This document shows, piece by piece, positions 1 through 11,035 of a DNA stretch of 64,000 bases; positions within the stretch are counted from its first letter, which is position 1; each line of letters opens with the position of its first letter. Origin of the DNA: Tamarix chinensis (taxonomy: Eukaryota; Streptophyta; Magnoliopsida; Caryophyllales; Tamaricaceae); assembly GCA_030549775.1 (NCBI GenBank), contig CM060177.1, forward strand, positions 46,774,244 through 46,838,243, given 5' to 3'. The notes under the pieces are model-generated. The model worked only from the letters and a program-made list of their open reading frames with translations, was not told the origin of the DNA and ran no database searches. A program made the position numbers and the translations under genes.

Positions 1-555
1 GGTAAACTAACTAATTATTCTAATTAACATATCTTTGGGTGTTTTTCCTATGCATATGTGAATGATGGAAATTTTGAGTCTAGAGCTAACAAGTGTACCT
101 TTTTTGGCTGCACATTCGTTGTTAAAGGGTTTAAGTTATAAGCCCCAACTATATCCAAGTTTTTAACCAGCAAGGATGTCATCTTAAATAGTTTTGTGTT
201 CTTCCAAAAGTTTGAATTTGTTGATAGTTTGTATAAGGAGGTGGATCATGGTAGTGCCCTAATCCCTGTGGAGGCCAAGTGTGGTTTGTTTGACATTGAA
301 CCATAAACCCTAAGGTGGGTAGATAAAGGCTATAGATGGGTCAAATTTGTGTTGATCTAGGAAGAGTGCGAAGGGTAATTAAGACTCCTATCAAGTATGG
401 TTTTGAGGAGTTAGATGGTTATGCTTTATCCGATGTTGAGACTATGGTTGATGTGTATGAGCTACTCATAGGTCATTGTTATTTTTTTATTCTACTAAGT
501 GGTGTGCTGCTATTGAAGAAAAGATACAATCGTTTTTGAAGAATCAAACATAAAA
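1..555 (+). pseudogene. Ty1/copia pol remnant: integrase C-terminal part and integrase-RT linker
   Basis: Reading from about base 33, the plus strand gives FGCFSYAYVNDG, then ESRANKC and KGFKL, then SKFLTSKDVI. This is the order of the copia integrase C-terminal region (families usually read FGCPAYAHV...KARKCIFLGY...GVKGYRLW...SRDVIF). From about 360 it continues RVRRVIKTPIKYGFEELDGYAL, the linker before reverse transcriptase, and near 505-550 KWCAAIEEKIQSFLKNQ. An in-frame TAA interrupts the integrase part, and the linker is shifted in frame. The piece enters from the left edge, so its 5' portion is not visible. It ends at about 555, where opposite-strand copia sequence begins. It is a dead copy. 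Confidence 0.8.
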
Positions 556-885
556 ACTTATGAAGACACCAAAGGAAAACTGAGAAGGTTCTTCAACTTC
601 TAAATATCTAACATATCTTTGGCATCTATGACATATCATCTAAATACAAGACCATATAGATGTGTGAATTATCTCTTAGTCTAATGATGTAAACACAACA
701 ATCATATGAACTCTTACTGTATCCTTGCTTAATAATGAAACTCTCAAACCTATTGTTCCATTTCCTGGGAGACTTCTTGAACCCATATAAGGACTTCTTC
801 AATCTGCAAACATAGTCCTTTTTCCAAGGATTTTGGAATCCCTCTAATCCACTTATAAAAATTTCCTCCTCCAACTCTACATGTA
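555..885 (-). pseudogene. Ty1/copia reverse transcriptase fragment
   Basis: The minus strand from 874 to 626 is open. It carries the copia RT signature: an E-E-I-F-I start, GFQNPWKKDYVCRLKKSLYG, then SPRKWNNRF and CVYI, then IYMVLYLDDMS, which holds the YVDD-type catalytic box as YLDD. After a stop and a one-base shift, AKDMLDI and KLKNLLS follow, taking the homology down to about 555. Only about 105 residues remain of a domain that is usually about 240. The piece lies tail to tail with the plus-strand copia fragment to its left, so the two are not one collinear element. Confidence 0.85.
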
Positions 886-1348
886 AGAAATTTGTTGTGA
901 ATGCTTATGTTTGCATATTTTATACCATTTTAATTTTAGCTTTTGTTTTTTATCTAGACAAGATAGTAGGACAATTATAATGTTGTACTTAAGTGATAAT
1001 AATCTCATATATTTAATTATTTAAGCTAAAATGATAGAAAATTGATGAGCTTAAGTTATGAGATTATTTATTATTTCCTTTAAGGTTATTTTGTAGGTAA
1101 AAAAAAACTATTTTCTTTAAATAAAACTCCAAAAGCTTGTGTGAGTACCTGCATTTGCAAAACAAACAAAAGTTAGCACAAATAAAGAAGACCAGCCTAG
1201 CCCAACATATGAAAAGAAGAAGACAATAAAGCGTCAAATACTAAAGAAAAAAATGATTGAAAAAATAAATAAAGAGAAAAGAAGTATAGGCCCAATAAGA
1301 GAAAAAGAGGAAGTGCTTTGCCAAAACAAAAATAAAAAGAAGGGCGGG
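886..1348. other. AT-rich intergenic stretch, no gene seen
   Basis: No coding pattern or RNA gene is visible. From about 1,190 to 1,345 the plus strand is purine-rich (AAGAAGAAGA, AGAGAAAAAGAGG), like the minus-strand image of the pyrimidine tract in the long LTRs elsewhere, so it may be the edge of a decayed LTR. Confidence 0.4.
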
Positions 1349-1424
1349 GTGTAAAACCCCAAAATTTACTAGGGAATTTTTTTTTATTTTTAGCAGAAGA
1401 ATAATACCAAAATAAGAGTGTTAC
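1349..1424 (-). repeat. Possible short fragment of an LTR 3' tip
   Basis: The stretch starts TGTAAAACCCCAAAATTTAC, which resembles the reverse complement of the LTR ends in this window (compare TGTAACACCCCCAAATTTAC at 26,857). It runs to GTGTTACCA before the next LTR-like start (TAATACCCTGAAATTT). It is too short for a firm call. Confidence 0.35.
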
Positions 1425-2052
1425 CATAATACCCTGAAATTTTTTTAGCCTAATCTCATGTCATTAATATCCTAATTTGATTCTAATATCAAGAAATATT
1501 ATTGTAACCTTAACCCAATTTATTAATCCAAAATTTTTAATCGAAATCTAAAACCTTAAATCAGATAAATTGTAATTCATAAACCAAAATCAAAACCTGT
1601 TAGAATTTCTACTAATCCTAATTACTTATAGCTAATCTAAAAACACCCCTAACCCTTTCTCTTTTTCCTTTTCTTTTCTTTATTCTTCGTTCGTATGTCA
1701 GTCCAAGCCGAAATGTTTGAAAAATGTTGCAACTTGCACTCCACTCCCCCTATCATTTTAATTCTCATGCAACACACATTCATACAACCATCACCACCCT
1801 CACCTTACGGTTACTAGCCTATACATCACTATCCTCTGCAACCATCATCATCATTACCTTGTAGTTGCACCATCACCACCATCATAATCACACATCTCCC
1901 CTATTTTTTTTCCTTTCTTTATTTCTCGATTCACACAACACACGCATATATGTATACACATGTACACACACCACACTCTCATTTTGTCCATTTTTGTGTT
2001 CAAAACATTGCCCAAGTACCCCCTCTTCCTTCTCCTTTCTTCCTTATCTTCG

Positions 2053-2137
2053 TCTTCTTCTTCTTCTTCTTCTTCTTCTTCTTCTTCTTCTTCTTCTTCT
2101 TCTTCTTCTTCTTCTTCTTCTTCTTCTTCTTCTTCTT

Positions 2138-2167
<30 letters not shown>
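2053..2167 (+). repeat. (TTC)n microsatellite, about 38 units
   Basis: An almost perfect run of TTC (GAA on the other strand) of about 115 bp sits in the pyrimidine-rich leader of LTR copy B. The long open frames over it (poly-Leu, poly-Phe, poly-Ser) are artefacts of the repeat. Its purity suggests it expanded more recently than the decayed LTR around it. Confidence 0.97.
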
Positions 2168-2168
<1 letters not shown>

Positions 2169-3950
2169 TTCTTTCCCCTATTTTTGGCCTACACACCACC
2201 CATACCACCATGCACCACCTCGATCACCACTCGCCTCCCATTAGCTGATGGACCAACCACTAGCGTCACCCCAACCTTTCTCAACTTTGTTACTGACCAT
2301 TATTGCTGAATCGGCAACCATCGTCTCTTTTTCCTTCTTCTTTCTCTCGTCTATCGCATGTTACAAAGCGCACAGCCTGTGCATGGCCTCAAGCACGACC
2401 ATGCGACACTAAAATTTCCTATCCCATTACTGTGCAACTCAACACCACCTAGCCATGCTTGATCTTTTTTCTCGACTTGGGATGCACCGCCTACAACACA
2501 GCTATGTAATTCAACACCGCTTGGTTGTGCATGATCTTTTCTCTCGACCAGGGCTACATCACCTATAGTACAACAATGAAACTTTCCATTTTTAATAGTA
2601 AACTCCTATTTTCACCTCCAAACCTTGTCTAAACACCACCAAAAGTTTACTATAGCTCCACCACATATTCCTCTACGCTTCCGCACATCTCAAGCTCCCA
2701 TTTAACTATGGCCTTTTCTATGTTTACCCTCTTTACCCTGATTTCTCCTTTAATTTAACTCTTTAAGTTTGACCATAAATTTTATTATTTTTCATAGGTG
2801 GTATTCCATTAGCTTTGGAGGAGGAAGTTTAGGATTTGCGTGTTTAGAGCCCAGTGTCTTAGTTGGTAATAATATTATATGATGTTTAAGGTTTTTGGTA
2901 TTATTTTCTTGTATGGTTATATGTATTTTTCATGATATTGTTAATATATGATGTAAGATGTGTTGATCATAATATTTTGTGATGATATGAATATTATGTT
3001 GGAAGGAATTAAGAATGGGAGAGAGGTAACATTATGTTATGATTTTGTTGTGGTAATGTCATATTTGTGGAAATATACCTTATGGTATGAAATATGGGTT
3101 TAAGGATATTATGTTATTCAAAGAAAGAAATAATGGGCAAGAGGTACCATTATTATTTTGTTGTGATAATGTCAAATTTGTTGAAATATATATTCTAGTA
3201 TGAAATATGGGTTAAATGGTTTTTGATAAATTGACTTAAGAATTCTCATGAGGTATAATAAAAATTGTGGACTTGGAAAATAATATGTATGGAAGGTACA
3301 AGATTTTACAAAAATAAAGATTTTTATTTGTGTTTGAGGGTAATTTGGTTATTGTGGGGTTATAAAGAAATTTTGGTATTTTATGTGTTATATGGATTAA
3401 AATTTTATAATCATAACATGATGAATTCTTGAAAGTATTATCATTGTTTGGGGTTCTTAAATGATTTAATGGATATTTTGGGGCAAACTATCTTATAATA
3501 AATATCATTATTCCATGTGTAAGATATAGAGGTTATTTGGAGTTTGAATATGTCTTTAATGATTGGTCTTATGAGGTTATCTATTAGAATTGGTAATCAC
3601 GTAAATTTCATGGGAGGTATTATGGCTAAACTATGAAATTTGGGGTTTTAGAGATTCCTGTGAGTAATACATTGGGATAGGTTTATTGATGTATGTGTAT
3701 GGGAACTAAACTGTAAATTATGTGTATAATAATAATGATGATATTTGAGAGTGACTCATTGTAAGATGGATGAATAATCAATATGGGAGATTGATTTCTA
3801 CAGGGAGTGCAATTAGGGTTTGAAAGGACTTAAGGACTTGGACCTATATTATATGTATATATGTTTTAATGTATTCTATGCCTGAAAATCAATCTTAAAT
3901 AAGATACTAATCACTTAAAGTGAAAAAGCACATGAGTATGACCAAGGTGA

Positions 3951-3984
3951 CATACATATACATACATACATACATGCATACATG

Positions 3985-4070
<86 letters not shown>
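3951..4070 (+). repeat. Compound (CATA)n-(TA)n microsatellite
   Basis: A run of CATA/TACA units with two TGCA variants passes directly into about 28 TA units. It lies in copy B between an AATCACTTAAAGTG motif and the CCAC..GTGG subrepeats. Confidence 0.95.
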
Positions 4071-4071
<1 letters not shown>

Positions 4072-5289
4072 TCTAGTTCCATAAGGAAAAATAGTGGCTC
4101 GGGAGCATTTTGCCTTAAGAAGATGATGTTTTTAATTCATATTCCACAAGAAAGATAGTGGCTTGGAAGCATTTTATCCCAAAAAGGTGCTTTAGTTCAT
4201 TCCATCGAATTGAGAATAATGGCACCCCTACTCATCGTAAATTAAAAATATACTAGCATAATATATGAAAAATATGTTCATGATTTAAAGTGGAATAATA
4301 CACGAGTTAGGACCAAGGTGATCTATACATGTGTGTGTGTGTGTATTCCCATTCCATCAAGGATAATAGTGGCTTGGGAGTGTGTTACCCCGAGAAGGTG
4401 ATATTTTCAAATTCGTTTTACCAAATGATCATAGTGGCCCAGGTGTGTTTTTGCTGAGAAGGTATTTCAGATCATTCCACCGATTTAAGAATAGTGGTAT
4501 TCCTACACTCAAAGTATATAAAAGAATGGAAATGGATTCTACTTAATAAAGGAATCTGGATCATCTTCTGTCTTATGAGATGTTTTATTTATTTTGTTAT
4601 TCACTTATTATCCAATGTGAAAGCATGTGTTATTTGTATCCCTGTTTCGATAGTATTGTCCTCTTACTCAGTACGTAGCGTATTAGCCACCTGTTTTTTT
4701 TCCCACGAGTGAGAAGTCTTGATTCTTTTGCATGGGTCTCAGAAGATCAGTTAGATGATTATGTTTCCTATGATGCCTTATGTGGGGATGAGTGACTTCA
4801 CTTATGTTAGGAGAAGAGTGAAGAGTAATAGTCATCCGATCGATGTGTTTAACTAGATATCATTTTTTGACTCTTGATCTATAGTATCAATTCTTTTATA
4901 TTTTATATTGTTAACTCAGAGTTAGGCTACAAATGTATTATTACACTATAAATGTTCATTTGTTTCTAATTTTCATGTGTTACTTCAAATGTTTATATAA
5001 TCATCTAAAATTTTAAAAACCTATAATTTAATGAATAAATTTTATTTGGGATACATTATCTTTTAAAATTATTTAATTTAATTATTTTATGGATTTTTAA
5101 CTATAAAAATTTGGATAGGAATATCTGATAAATTAAATAAAATATTTTTTTATTCATCATATTTTTTTATTTAAATAATTTTCTAAACCAATATTTTACT
5201 AAAATTATCCTTTTTAAAACAAATATATTAAATTATATTATTAAATTTATTTATCTACCAAAAATATTATATCCTATTTTCCCATAAAT

Positions 5290-6640
5290 TATTTTACCTA
5301 TTCTCCCCTTTTTTTTCCTTTTTTCCTTTTTCCCTTTTCCCTCTTTCCTTTTCTTTCTCTTTTTTCCCCTCATTTTCCTCCTTTCTTTCTTTTTCTTTTT
5401 TTCCCTCCTCTTCAGGCCACTAGGCCAGTCTACCTCCCCCTACTTTGCGCGCTTGTGTCGCTGGCCCACTCCCCTTCCCTCCTCTCCTTTTACCGCATGG
5501 GTAGCCCACCCCTCCTCTTCTTTTCCTTCCTTCTCCTCGTGCGACCAGGCCAACCCAGCCCCACTTCTTTCTTTTTCCGTCCCTACTCCTACCCGAGCCA
5601 GCTCAATTACTCTTTTTTCTTTCCCGACCGGCCTGCTGCTCCCTCCCCTTCCTTTCTTTCTTCTTCTACGCCCCAACCAAGGTGCCCCGACCTGTCTTCG
5701 TCGCCATGCCTGCGACCCCGAGCACGCCCCACCATCACCCTGCCACCTCTCCCTGCCACCACTACAACTCTCCCGCCCTCTCTCTCCCCTATTCCTTTTT
5801 CACCATTTCGAACCAAACCAACCATGCACCCCATCATGCATGGTCTTCCTTTCCTCTTCTTCCCTTTCCTCTCCCTGCCACCTTACCACCTCCCTGCCAC
5901 CCCACACCCTGCCATCTAATCCACTGCATGTTTTCCTCTTCTCCCTCTTCTTTCTTCTCCTCACGAGCCCTTTCATACCCCATTTTTGAGCCTTTCGCTT
6001 CCCATGATTCTTTTCTCTCCTTTTCTTCTCCTTCCATTTCCATCCCTATTTTTCATTGCCGCCTCCCTCCCTTGCTTCCACCGCCGCACCAACCCGCTAT
6101 ACCACCCCTTTCCACCCTCTACCTCAGCCTTGAACCACCACACCACCCCTTGAGCCCCCTACAACCCACCTTCTTCCTCCCCTCTTCTTTTTCTCCCTTC
6201 TCAGCAACCTCCCTGCAACCCCTCCATTCGCCATCATCCCACCACCTCTATCGCTTTCCAAGCCACCAACCTACTCCCTGCAACATCCTCTACCACCCCC
6301 ATACCTCTTTCACCCGGAACTAACACCCTCACCCCTCATTTCCCCCGCCCTTTTCCTTCCTTCCGAGGCACACCCACCTCGACAGTCCCCTTTGTCGCCT
6401 CTCCGCCGCCGCCTCTTCCGCCCTTGGCCATCAACAACCTATCCCTAACCCCCACCTATACCCCCTTTTCACCCCTACACCCTTCCCTTACCTTAACTCT
6501 CCTCCACCTACCCTCCTCGTGGCCCCCAAAACCCCAACCCAAACCATCTCCCCCTCCCTTCTACCTCACCACCCTTGACCCTTTTCCCCCTTATAACATA
6601 CATGTGGCTCACACTGCTCATGCAGCATGAGTTCCACATT
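5290..6640 (+). repeat. Pyrimidine- and C-rich U3/leader segment of LTR copy C
   Basis: The plus strand is almost purine-free for over 1 kb (CCTTTTTCCC, CTCCTCTTC, CCACCACC). This gives many open frames that encode only Pro/Ser/Leu/His-rich low-complexity peptides. TTATAAC near 6,591 may be the decayed LTR TATA box. Equivalent segments lie at 34.1 and 36.3-37.1, 54.75-56.07 and 59.3-60.13 kb. Confidence 0.7.
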
Positions 6641-6986
6641 ATTTTGGGAGTTGTTTTGTTTAATGATTGAGATATATTAATGGCTAATTAAAATGTTTTA
6701 TTAATTAAGTTTTTATAAAGATTTATCCTTTTTAGTTTTCATACTTCTAATATAATAATTATTGATATTATTTTTAGGTGTTTATTTTGCTAATTAAAGC
6801 TTGAATCTTTAACGGGGATACTGGCAAGGTTTGATTTTGAAGGAATTAAGGTAATCATTAAACCCCACTTAAAAAGTATGGATAAATATATGCTAACACA
6901 TCAGGGTATTAATATGTTATTTTGTGTGATATACATATTGTTTAATATATTATATGTAGTTCCTTATATTTATTGATAAAAAGGAA

Positions 6987-8068
6987 AGCATGATTAGGGA
7001 TGGCAACTTTCCCCACGGGTTTGGGTCCCCGTCGGGGATTCCCCGTTCAGGTTCGGGTTCGGGAAAATATTTTGGGGATCGGGTTCGGGGTCAGGGATTT
7101 TTATCGGGGATTAATTTGGGGACAGGTCGGGTATGGGTTTGGGGTCCCCGTCCCCGAACCCGCCCCGAATTAATTTTTTTTTCTAATTACCAAATTATGT
7201 GGGCTAATCCTTAGTGTCAACCAGTGGTCCAGTCCCGTGTTCGGTCGGTCTTCCTCGGTTGTTCCGCACCCCGCACGCTGCACGCAACCACGAAGTCCGC
7301 AGACTTCCCACCTGGCCACCCATGAGTCCTAAGTCCATGACCCACAGCGACGGCTCCTCGCCTCCTCCTGAGTCCTGTAAGTCTGTAAGACTATAACCTA
7401 ACCAGTTAACCTACTTTGTGACTTTTTCCCCAACCCCGAATGTCGAGTGATGTGCCGACTCTCCGTCGTTTTTTGCCCAACCCAGCGCTTGGAGCAGTGG
7501 AGCACTCGAGCTCTTCCCGCGACCACAAGCGCTAGTTCGCTACAGCATACAACGCCACTGCAGTCCCTAATTTTTTCCTCAGTGAGTGTGAGTATTGACT
7601 TGAGCCTTATGTATTTTTAAGTTGTTATCTGCAGTGAGTGCGACTCATGAAGTCCCTAAATTGTGGTGATGATGTCTTTTCCTTTCTGATTGTTACCTTG
7701 TTCCATTTTTTGCCGAATCATATTCAACACGTCATTGAGCATAAGGGAATGATTTTGTAACCATTTTCCATTGAACACGTTAATTTATTTTTGACTTAAG
7801 CCTTTACTTGTCCACAATTAATTGAAGCAATGAAGCTGAGCCATCGTAACAGAGTCAAAATAATCTTATCGGGGATCGGGTATCGGGTATCGGGGATCGG
7901 GGATTTGGGAGTTTATAAGGGATGGGGGATTAGGGATCGGGGGTGGGTATGGGGATTGCATCCACGCGGGGATCGGGTCAGGTTCGGGGATAATTTCCCT
8001 TATCGGGTTCGGGGATGGGGATGGGGTCCCCGTCCCCGACCCGCTCCGTTGCCATCCCTAAGCATGAT
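6987..8068 (+). mobile_element. Non-autonomous hAT-type DNA element with 8-bp target duplication
   Basis: The element proper is 6,995-8,060 (1,066 bp). Its termini TAGGGATGGCAAC and GTTGCCATCCCTA are a perfect 13-bp inverted repeat. Both flanks carry the identical 8-bp duplication AGCATGAT (6,987-6,994 and 8,061-8,068), the duplication length of hAT transposases. Just inside each end are G-rich arrays built on GGGATCGGG and GGTTCGGGG (left) and their C-rich complement; the middle (about 7,160-7,850) is ordinary sequence. No transposase frame is present, so it would need a transposase from elsewhere. The identical flanks suggest a fairly recent insertion into LTR copy C. Confidence 0.88.
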
Positions 8069-8339
8069 AGTTTATATGCTATGTGTGGAACTATTACTTA
8101 AGGAAAGAGTTTGGTTATTAATGAAAAATGTTAAGTACTTATCCATAATATGTTATGTTATTGTGACCATTAATGCATGAATAATATTATTGTGAGTCCT
8201 AGGAGTATTTTAGGAATATGTTTTATGCATGAATGTGGCCTAATATATGTGAGTGCTAATGAGAATTATGTTGAAATATAATAGTGGAGGAGTTAGATGA
8301 TGAGAATGGAGTATAAATATTAGTGTTTTATGTAATGAT

Positions 8340-9080
8340 GGCAAATTAATAAAAAGTGGTGTAATAAAGGGTAAAATGATAATTTTATAAGTAAAAGGAT
8401 ATTATGGTAATTTTGGAAGCAAAGGGAAAAATAATAAATTTATAAATTAAAGGGTAACGTGGTAATTATAATAATGAAAAAGGATAATTTGGTAATTATG
8501 ATAATAGAGAATGACAATTTGGAAATTTAACCAATTAAAGGGTAATTTGATAATTATGATAATAAAGAAGGGTAATTTGGTAAATATGATAATGGAGAAG
8601 GGCAATTCAGTAGTTTAACTAACTAAAGGGTAATTTGATAATTATGATGATGGAGAAGGGTATTTTGGTAATTTTAATAATAGAGAAGGGTAATTTGGTA
8701 AATATGATAATGGAGAAGGGCAATTTGGTAATTTAACTAACTAAAGGGTAATTTGGTAATTATGATAATGGAGAAGGACATTTTGGTAATTTTGATAATG
8801 GAAAAGGGTAATGTGATAATTTGACCAACCAAAGGGAAATTCGGTAAATATAACAAAGGAGAAGGGCAATTGGCAATCTAACCAACCAAATAAGAAATAT
8901 GATAACTGTAACAATTATGAAAGTTGATTGGTAACCTAATACATGTGGAAGATAACTTGGTAACCTAAATCAAGCAAGGGTTAATTTGGTAATTATGTAA
9001 TATGAAGAGTAATATGGTAAATTGGCAAGTAAGGAAGGGGTGATTTAATAATTATACAAGCAAGGGGTAAATTAGTAACT
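8340..9080 (+). repeat. Minisatellite of about 30 bp in LTR copy C
   Basis: Variants of AAGGGTAATTTGGTAATTAT followed by GATAATGGAG recur more than 15 times, with drift and a few lost units towards the right. The array lies between the leader-exon-like region and the CCAC..GTGG subrepeats, the same place where the other LTR copies carry unrelated minisatellites. A short remnant (GATAACCTAAACCAAGTAAGGG) reappears near 34,400 in a related LTR fragment. Confidence 0.9.
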
Positions 9081-9769
9081 CATGTCTAATATGTTGAGCG
9101 GATAATGGAGTTTCGTAATAAGACTCGAGAAACACTTAATAGTAATATAATGGTGTTTGACAATTAGTAAGTATCACGAGAACGAATCCTAAATCAGAAT
9201 TGGATGAGATTATGATATCCTTAATGATTCCTCTGTATTATCTTGGATAACCTTTTGAATAAGGAATACCTAAAGATATCAGAACGATCGAAAGTGAATA
9301 AGTATCTGATTGTTGTGCTTTTCATGATCACCTTAATTAATACACTAATACTTACAGTGAAAGACCTCGAGATCGGGAATGGTGGCTATTTAGGGGTCGC
9401 TACCCTAAAGACGTGGTTTGGCCCACGATTATTATGATATTTGCTAATGTGCCTTTGTGCCCCAGCCATGCCCTACATCTTACTCTATCTAGCTTAACAG
9501 ACCTATTTAGGGGGTATGCATTCTTATGGATTAGGTTTCCTTATCGGTAGGGTTCTGAGTAGCTTTATGCACCAGTACGACCAGGGTACCTTTATGTCCC
9601 TGGGTTGATGGTTGAAGGGTACTGAGTAGCTTGTATGCACCAGTACGACATGTGTACCTTTGTTTCGTGGGATCTTGATCTCCCGTTCGAGGCAAATAAA
9701 TGGCTGATTAAGAAGGAAAAACACTAATCATGAGAGTGAAAGATTAATAAGCGAGGCCTAGTTGAATTA

Positions 9770-10275
9770 TGATTATGAGTATCGGTCCACTGGTTATAAT
9801 AGTGGCCTAGGAGCGTGTTGCCCTGGAAAATATTTATGAGTACCGGTCCACCAAATATGAAAGTGGCCTAGGAGCATGTTGCCTTGGAAGATGTTTATAA
9901 GTACCGGACTACCGGATATAATAGTGGCCTAGAAGCGTTTTTCCTTAGATGATGTTTATGAGTACCGGTCTACCGAATATAATATTGGCCTAGAAGCATA
10001 TTACCCTGGATAATGTTCATATGTATTTCGGTCCACCGGCTATAATAGTGGGGGTCCCAAGCTCAATAAAACCAATTATGGATGTGAATAAATTATGGAA
10101 AACACTAATCACTTATAGTGGAACACCATGTCAGTCAGGGCCAGACCAATCCACCAGCATAATAGAGGCTAGGAGCATTCTGCCCTAGAGACCGATTTAC
10201 CGACAATAATAGTGGTCAGGACTGTTCTGCCCTGTACGATTCTAATCCACCAGCTATAATAATGGGGTTCCCACA
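9770..10275 (+). repeat. Array of CCAC..GTGG subrepeats in LTR copy C
   Basis: At least seven units of about 50-65 bp each carry a core like CCACCGGCTATAATAGTGG (perfect at 10,033-10,051), followed by variants of CCTAGGAGCGTGTTGCCCTGG. Each core is a short inverted repeat, CCAC-N11-GTGG. ACTAATCACTTATAGTGG at about 10,100 splits the array into two blocks. Confidence 0.88.
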
Positions 10276-10772
10276 CTCATATGGATATATAAAATCCGAG
10301 AGATGATAGAATAATGATGGATTAATGGCTTAATGCCTAGAAGTTTTGATTGTACATTTGACCCATTTATATTTGATGGACTTGTTAAGTATGTGAATGT
10401 AGGAATGTGAATATTATGTAAACACCTTGCATTATATTTGTATATAGTATTGTATCATGTGTTGCATTGCAAGCCTGCCTTTAAGTGTGTTTTAAAGGGT
10501 TACTCAGTATAAACCCCTACCTATTCAATGGGCAGTATCCCTTACGGGTCCTTTTTCAGATTCTATTCAAGAGGGCAACGAGAAAGAGCGTAAGGAATTG
10601 TGCAAAACTATTAGGGTTTTACTATTTCTCTTTTAAATTCCTAGTTTCAATGTAATTGTTGTTTTGTAACCATCATTGGTGGGTTCTATCCTTGTAAATT
10701 GTTATTTATACTACTCTGATTTAAATATGGGTTGAGTTTCTTGTAAACTATATTTTATACTTTTAGCCTTAG

Positions 10773-10817
10773 CATTTGGTACTGGATATGTAGGAATGAA
10801 CCTATCTGGTACTAAGT
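10773..10817 (+). other. Terminal LTR hairpin (copy C)
   Basis: The arms CATTTGGTACTGGATATGT and ACCTATCTGGTACTAAGTG are imperfect inverted repeats about 100 bp before the LTR end. GATA in the left arm pairs with TATC in the right, where most other copies have GAAC opposite GGTC. Confidence 0.65.
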
Positions 10818-10914
10818 GTGGCAATAATATCCCTAGAATTCACAATTTGATATTTTGCTTCCGCTATTCCTTTTAATAAAACAAAAATTTTTAGTAGTGA
10901 ATTTTTGGAGTGTT

Positions 10915-11035
10915 ATAGTTTTTAGCCTCATGATTGATGTAATGATGGTTTCATAAGTTAGAATTATGTCGATTACGGCGGTAACTCCTAATATTTTACT
11001 TAATTACTACCGCTGTAAAATAATAATTTTTAGAA
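10915..11035 (+). repeat. Second, diverged LTR 3' tail
   Basis: It repeats the terminal layout directly after copy C: TTTTTAGCCT, then a 13-bp stem (10,931-10,943 with 10,963-10,975, all positions pairing if G-U is allowed), then CGGCGGTAACTCCTAATATT and an end reading AGGGTATTATA. It is only the last 120 bp or so of an LTR, wedged between copy C and the reverse-oriented copy D. Confidence 0.55.

Larger units (their letters stand above)
1425..4930 (+). mobile_element. Decayed long LTR of the gypsy family (copy B)
   Basis: The layout matches better copies. It begins TAATACCCTGAAATTT (compare TGTAATACCC at the edge of the 40.67-kb copy). A pyrimidine-rich leader with CCATCACCACC-type sequence follows at 1,650-2,350, with a large TTC microsatellite inside. 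An ATAG/GTGG acceptor-like junction is at 2,797, and degenerate tandem repeats around GGTAACATTATGTTATGATT run from about 3,000 to 3,250. Then come AATCACTTAAAGTG (about 3,909) and subrepeats of the type ccaccg..atAGTGG at 4,075-4,500. The conserved box CTCAGTACGTAGCGTA is near 4,668. The terminal hairpin and GTGTTACA end are not recognisable, so the 3' end is lost or merged with the next copy. Ends are approximate. Confidence 0.6.
4931..10914 (+). mobile_element. Long LTR of the gypsy family (copy C), interrupted by a hAT element
   Basis: The left edge is uncertain; AT-rich U3-like sequence (about 4,990-5,280) resembles the starts of the 33.8- and 58.9-kb copies. A pyrimidine/GC-rich leader spans 5,290-6,640. 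A TTTTTAG/GTG junction is at 6,777 and TTAAG/GTAATC at 6,850, mirroring the leader-exon layout of other copies. After the hAT insertion (6,995-8,060) come a 30-bp minisatellite (8,340-9,080), CCAC..GTGG subrepeats (9,770-10,275), the box TACTCAGTATAAACCCCTACC near 10,501, the terminal hairpin (10,773-10,817) and an end reading GGAGTGTTATA at 10,914. No primer-binding site follows, so this looks like a solo or truncated LTR. Confidence 0.7.

Noticed and set aside
1865..2309. Overlapping frames with poly-Leu, poly-Phe and poly-Ser runs
   Set aside because: Three-frame translation of the TTC microsatellite.
5440..6323. Frames of up to 213 codons on both strands
   Set aside because: Pyrimidine-rich LTR leader without purines lacks stop codons by composition; no domain is visible.
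8340..9080. Regular repeat considered as a CRISPR-like array
   Set aside because: There are no unique spacers between units; it is a head-to-tail minisatellite in a plant LTR.
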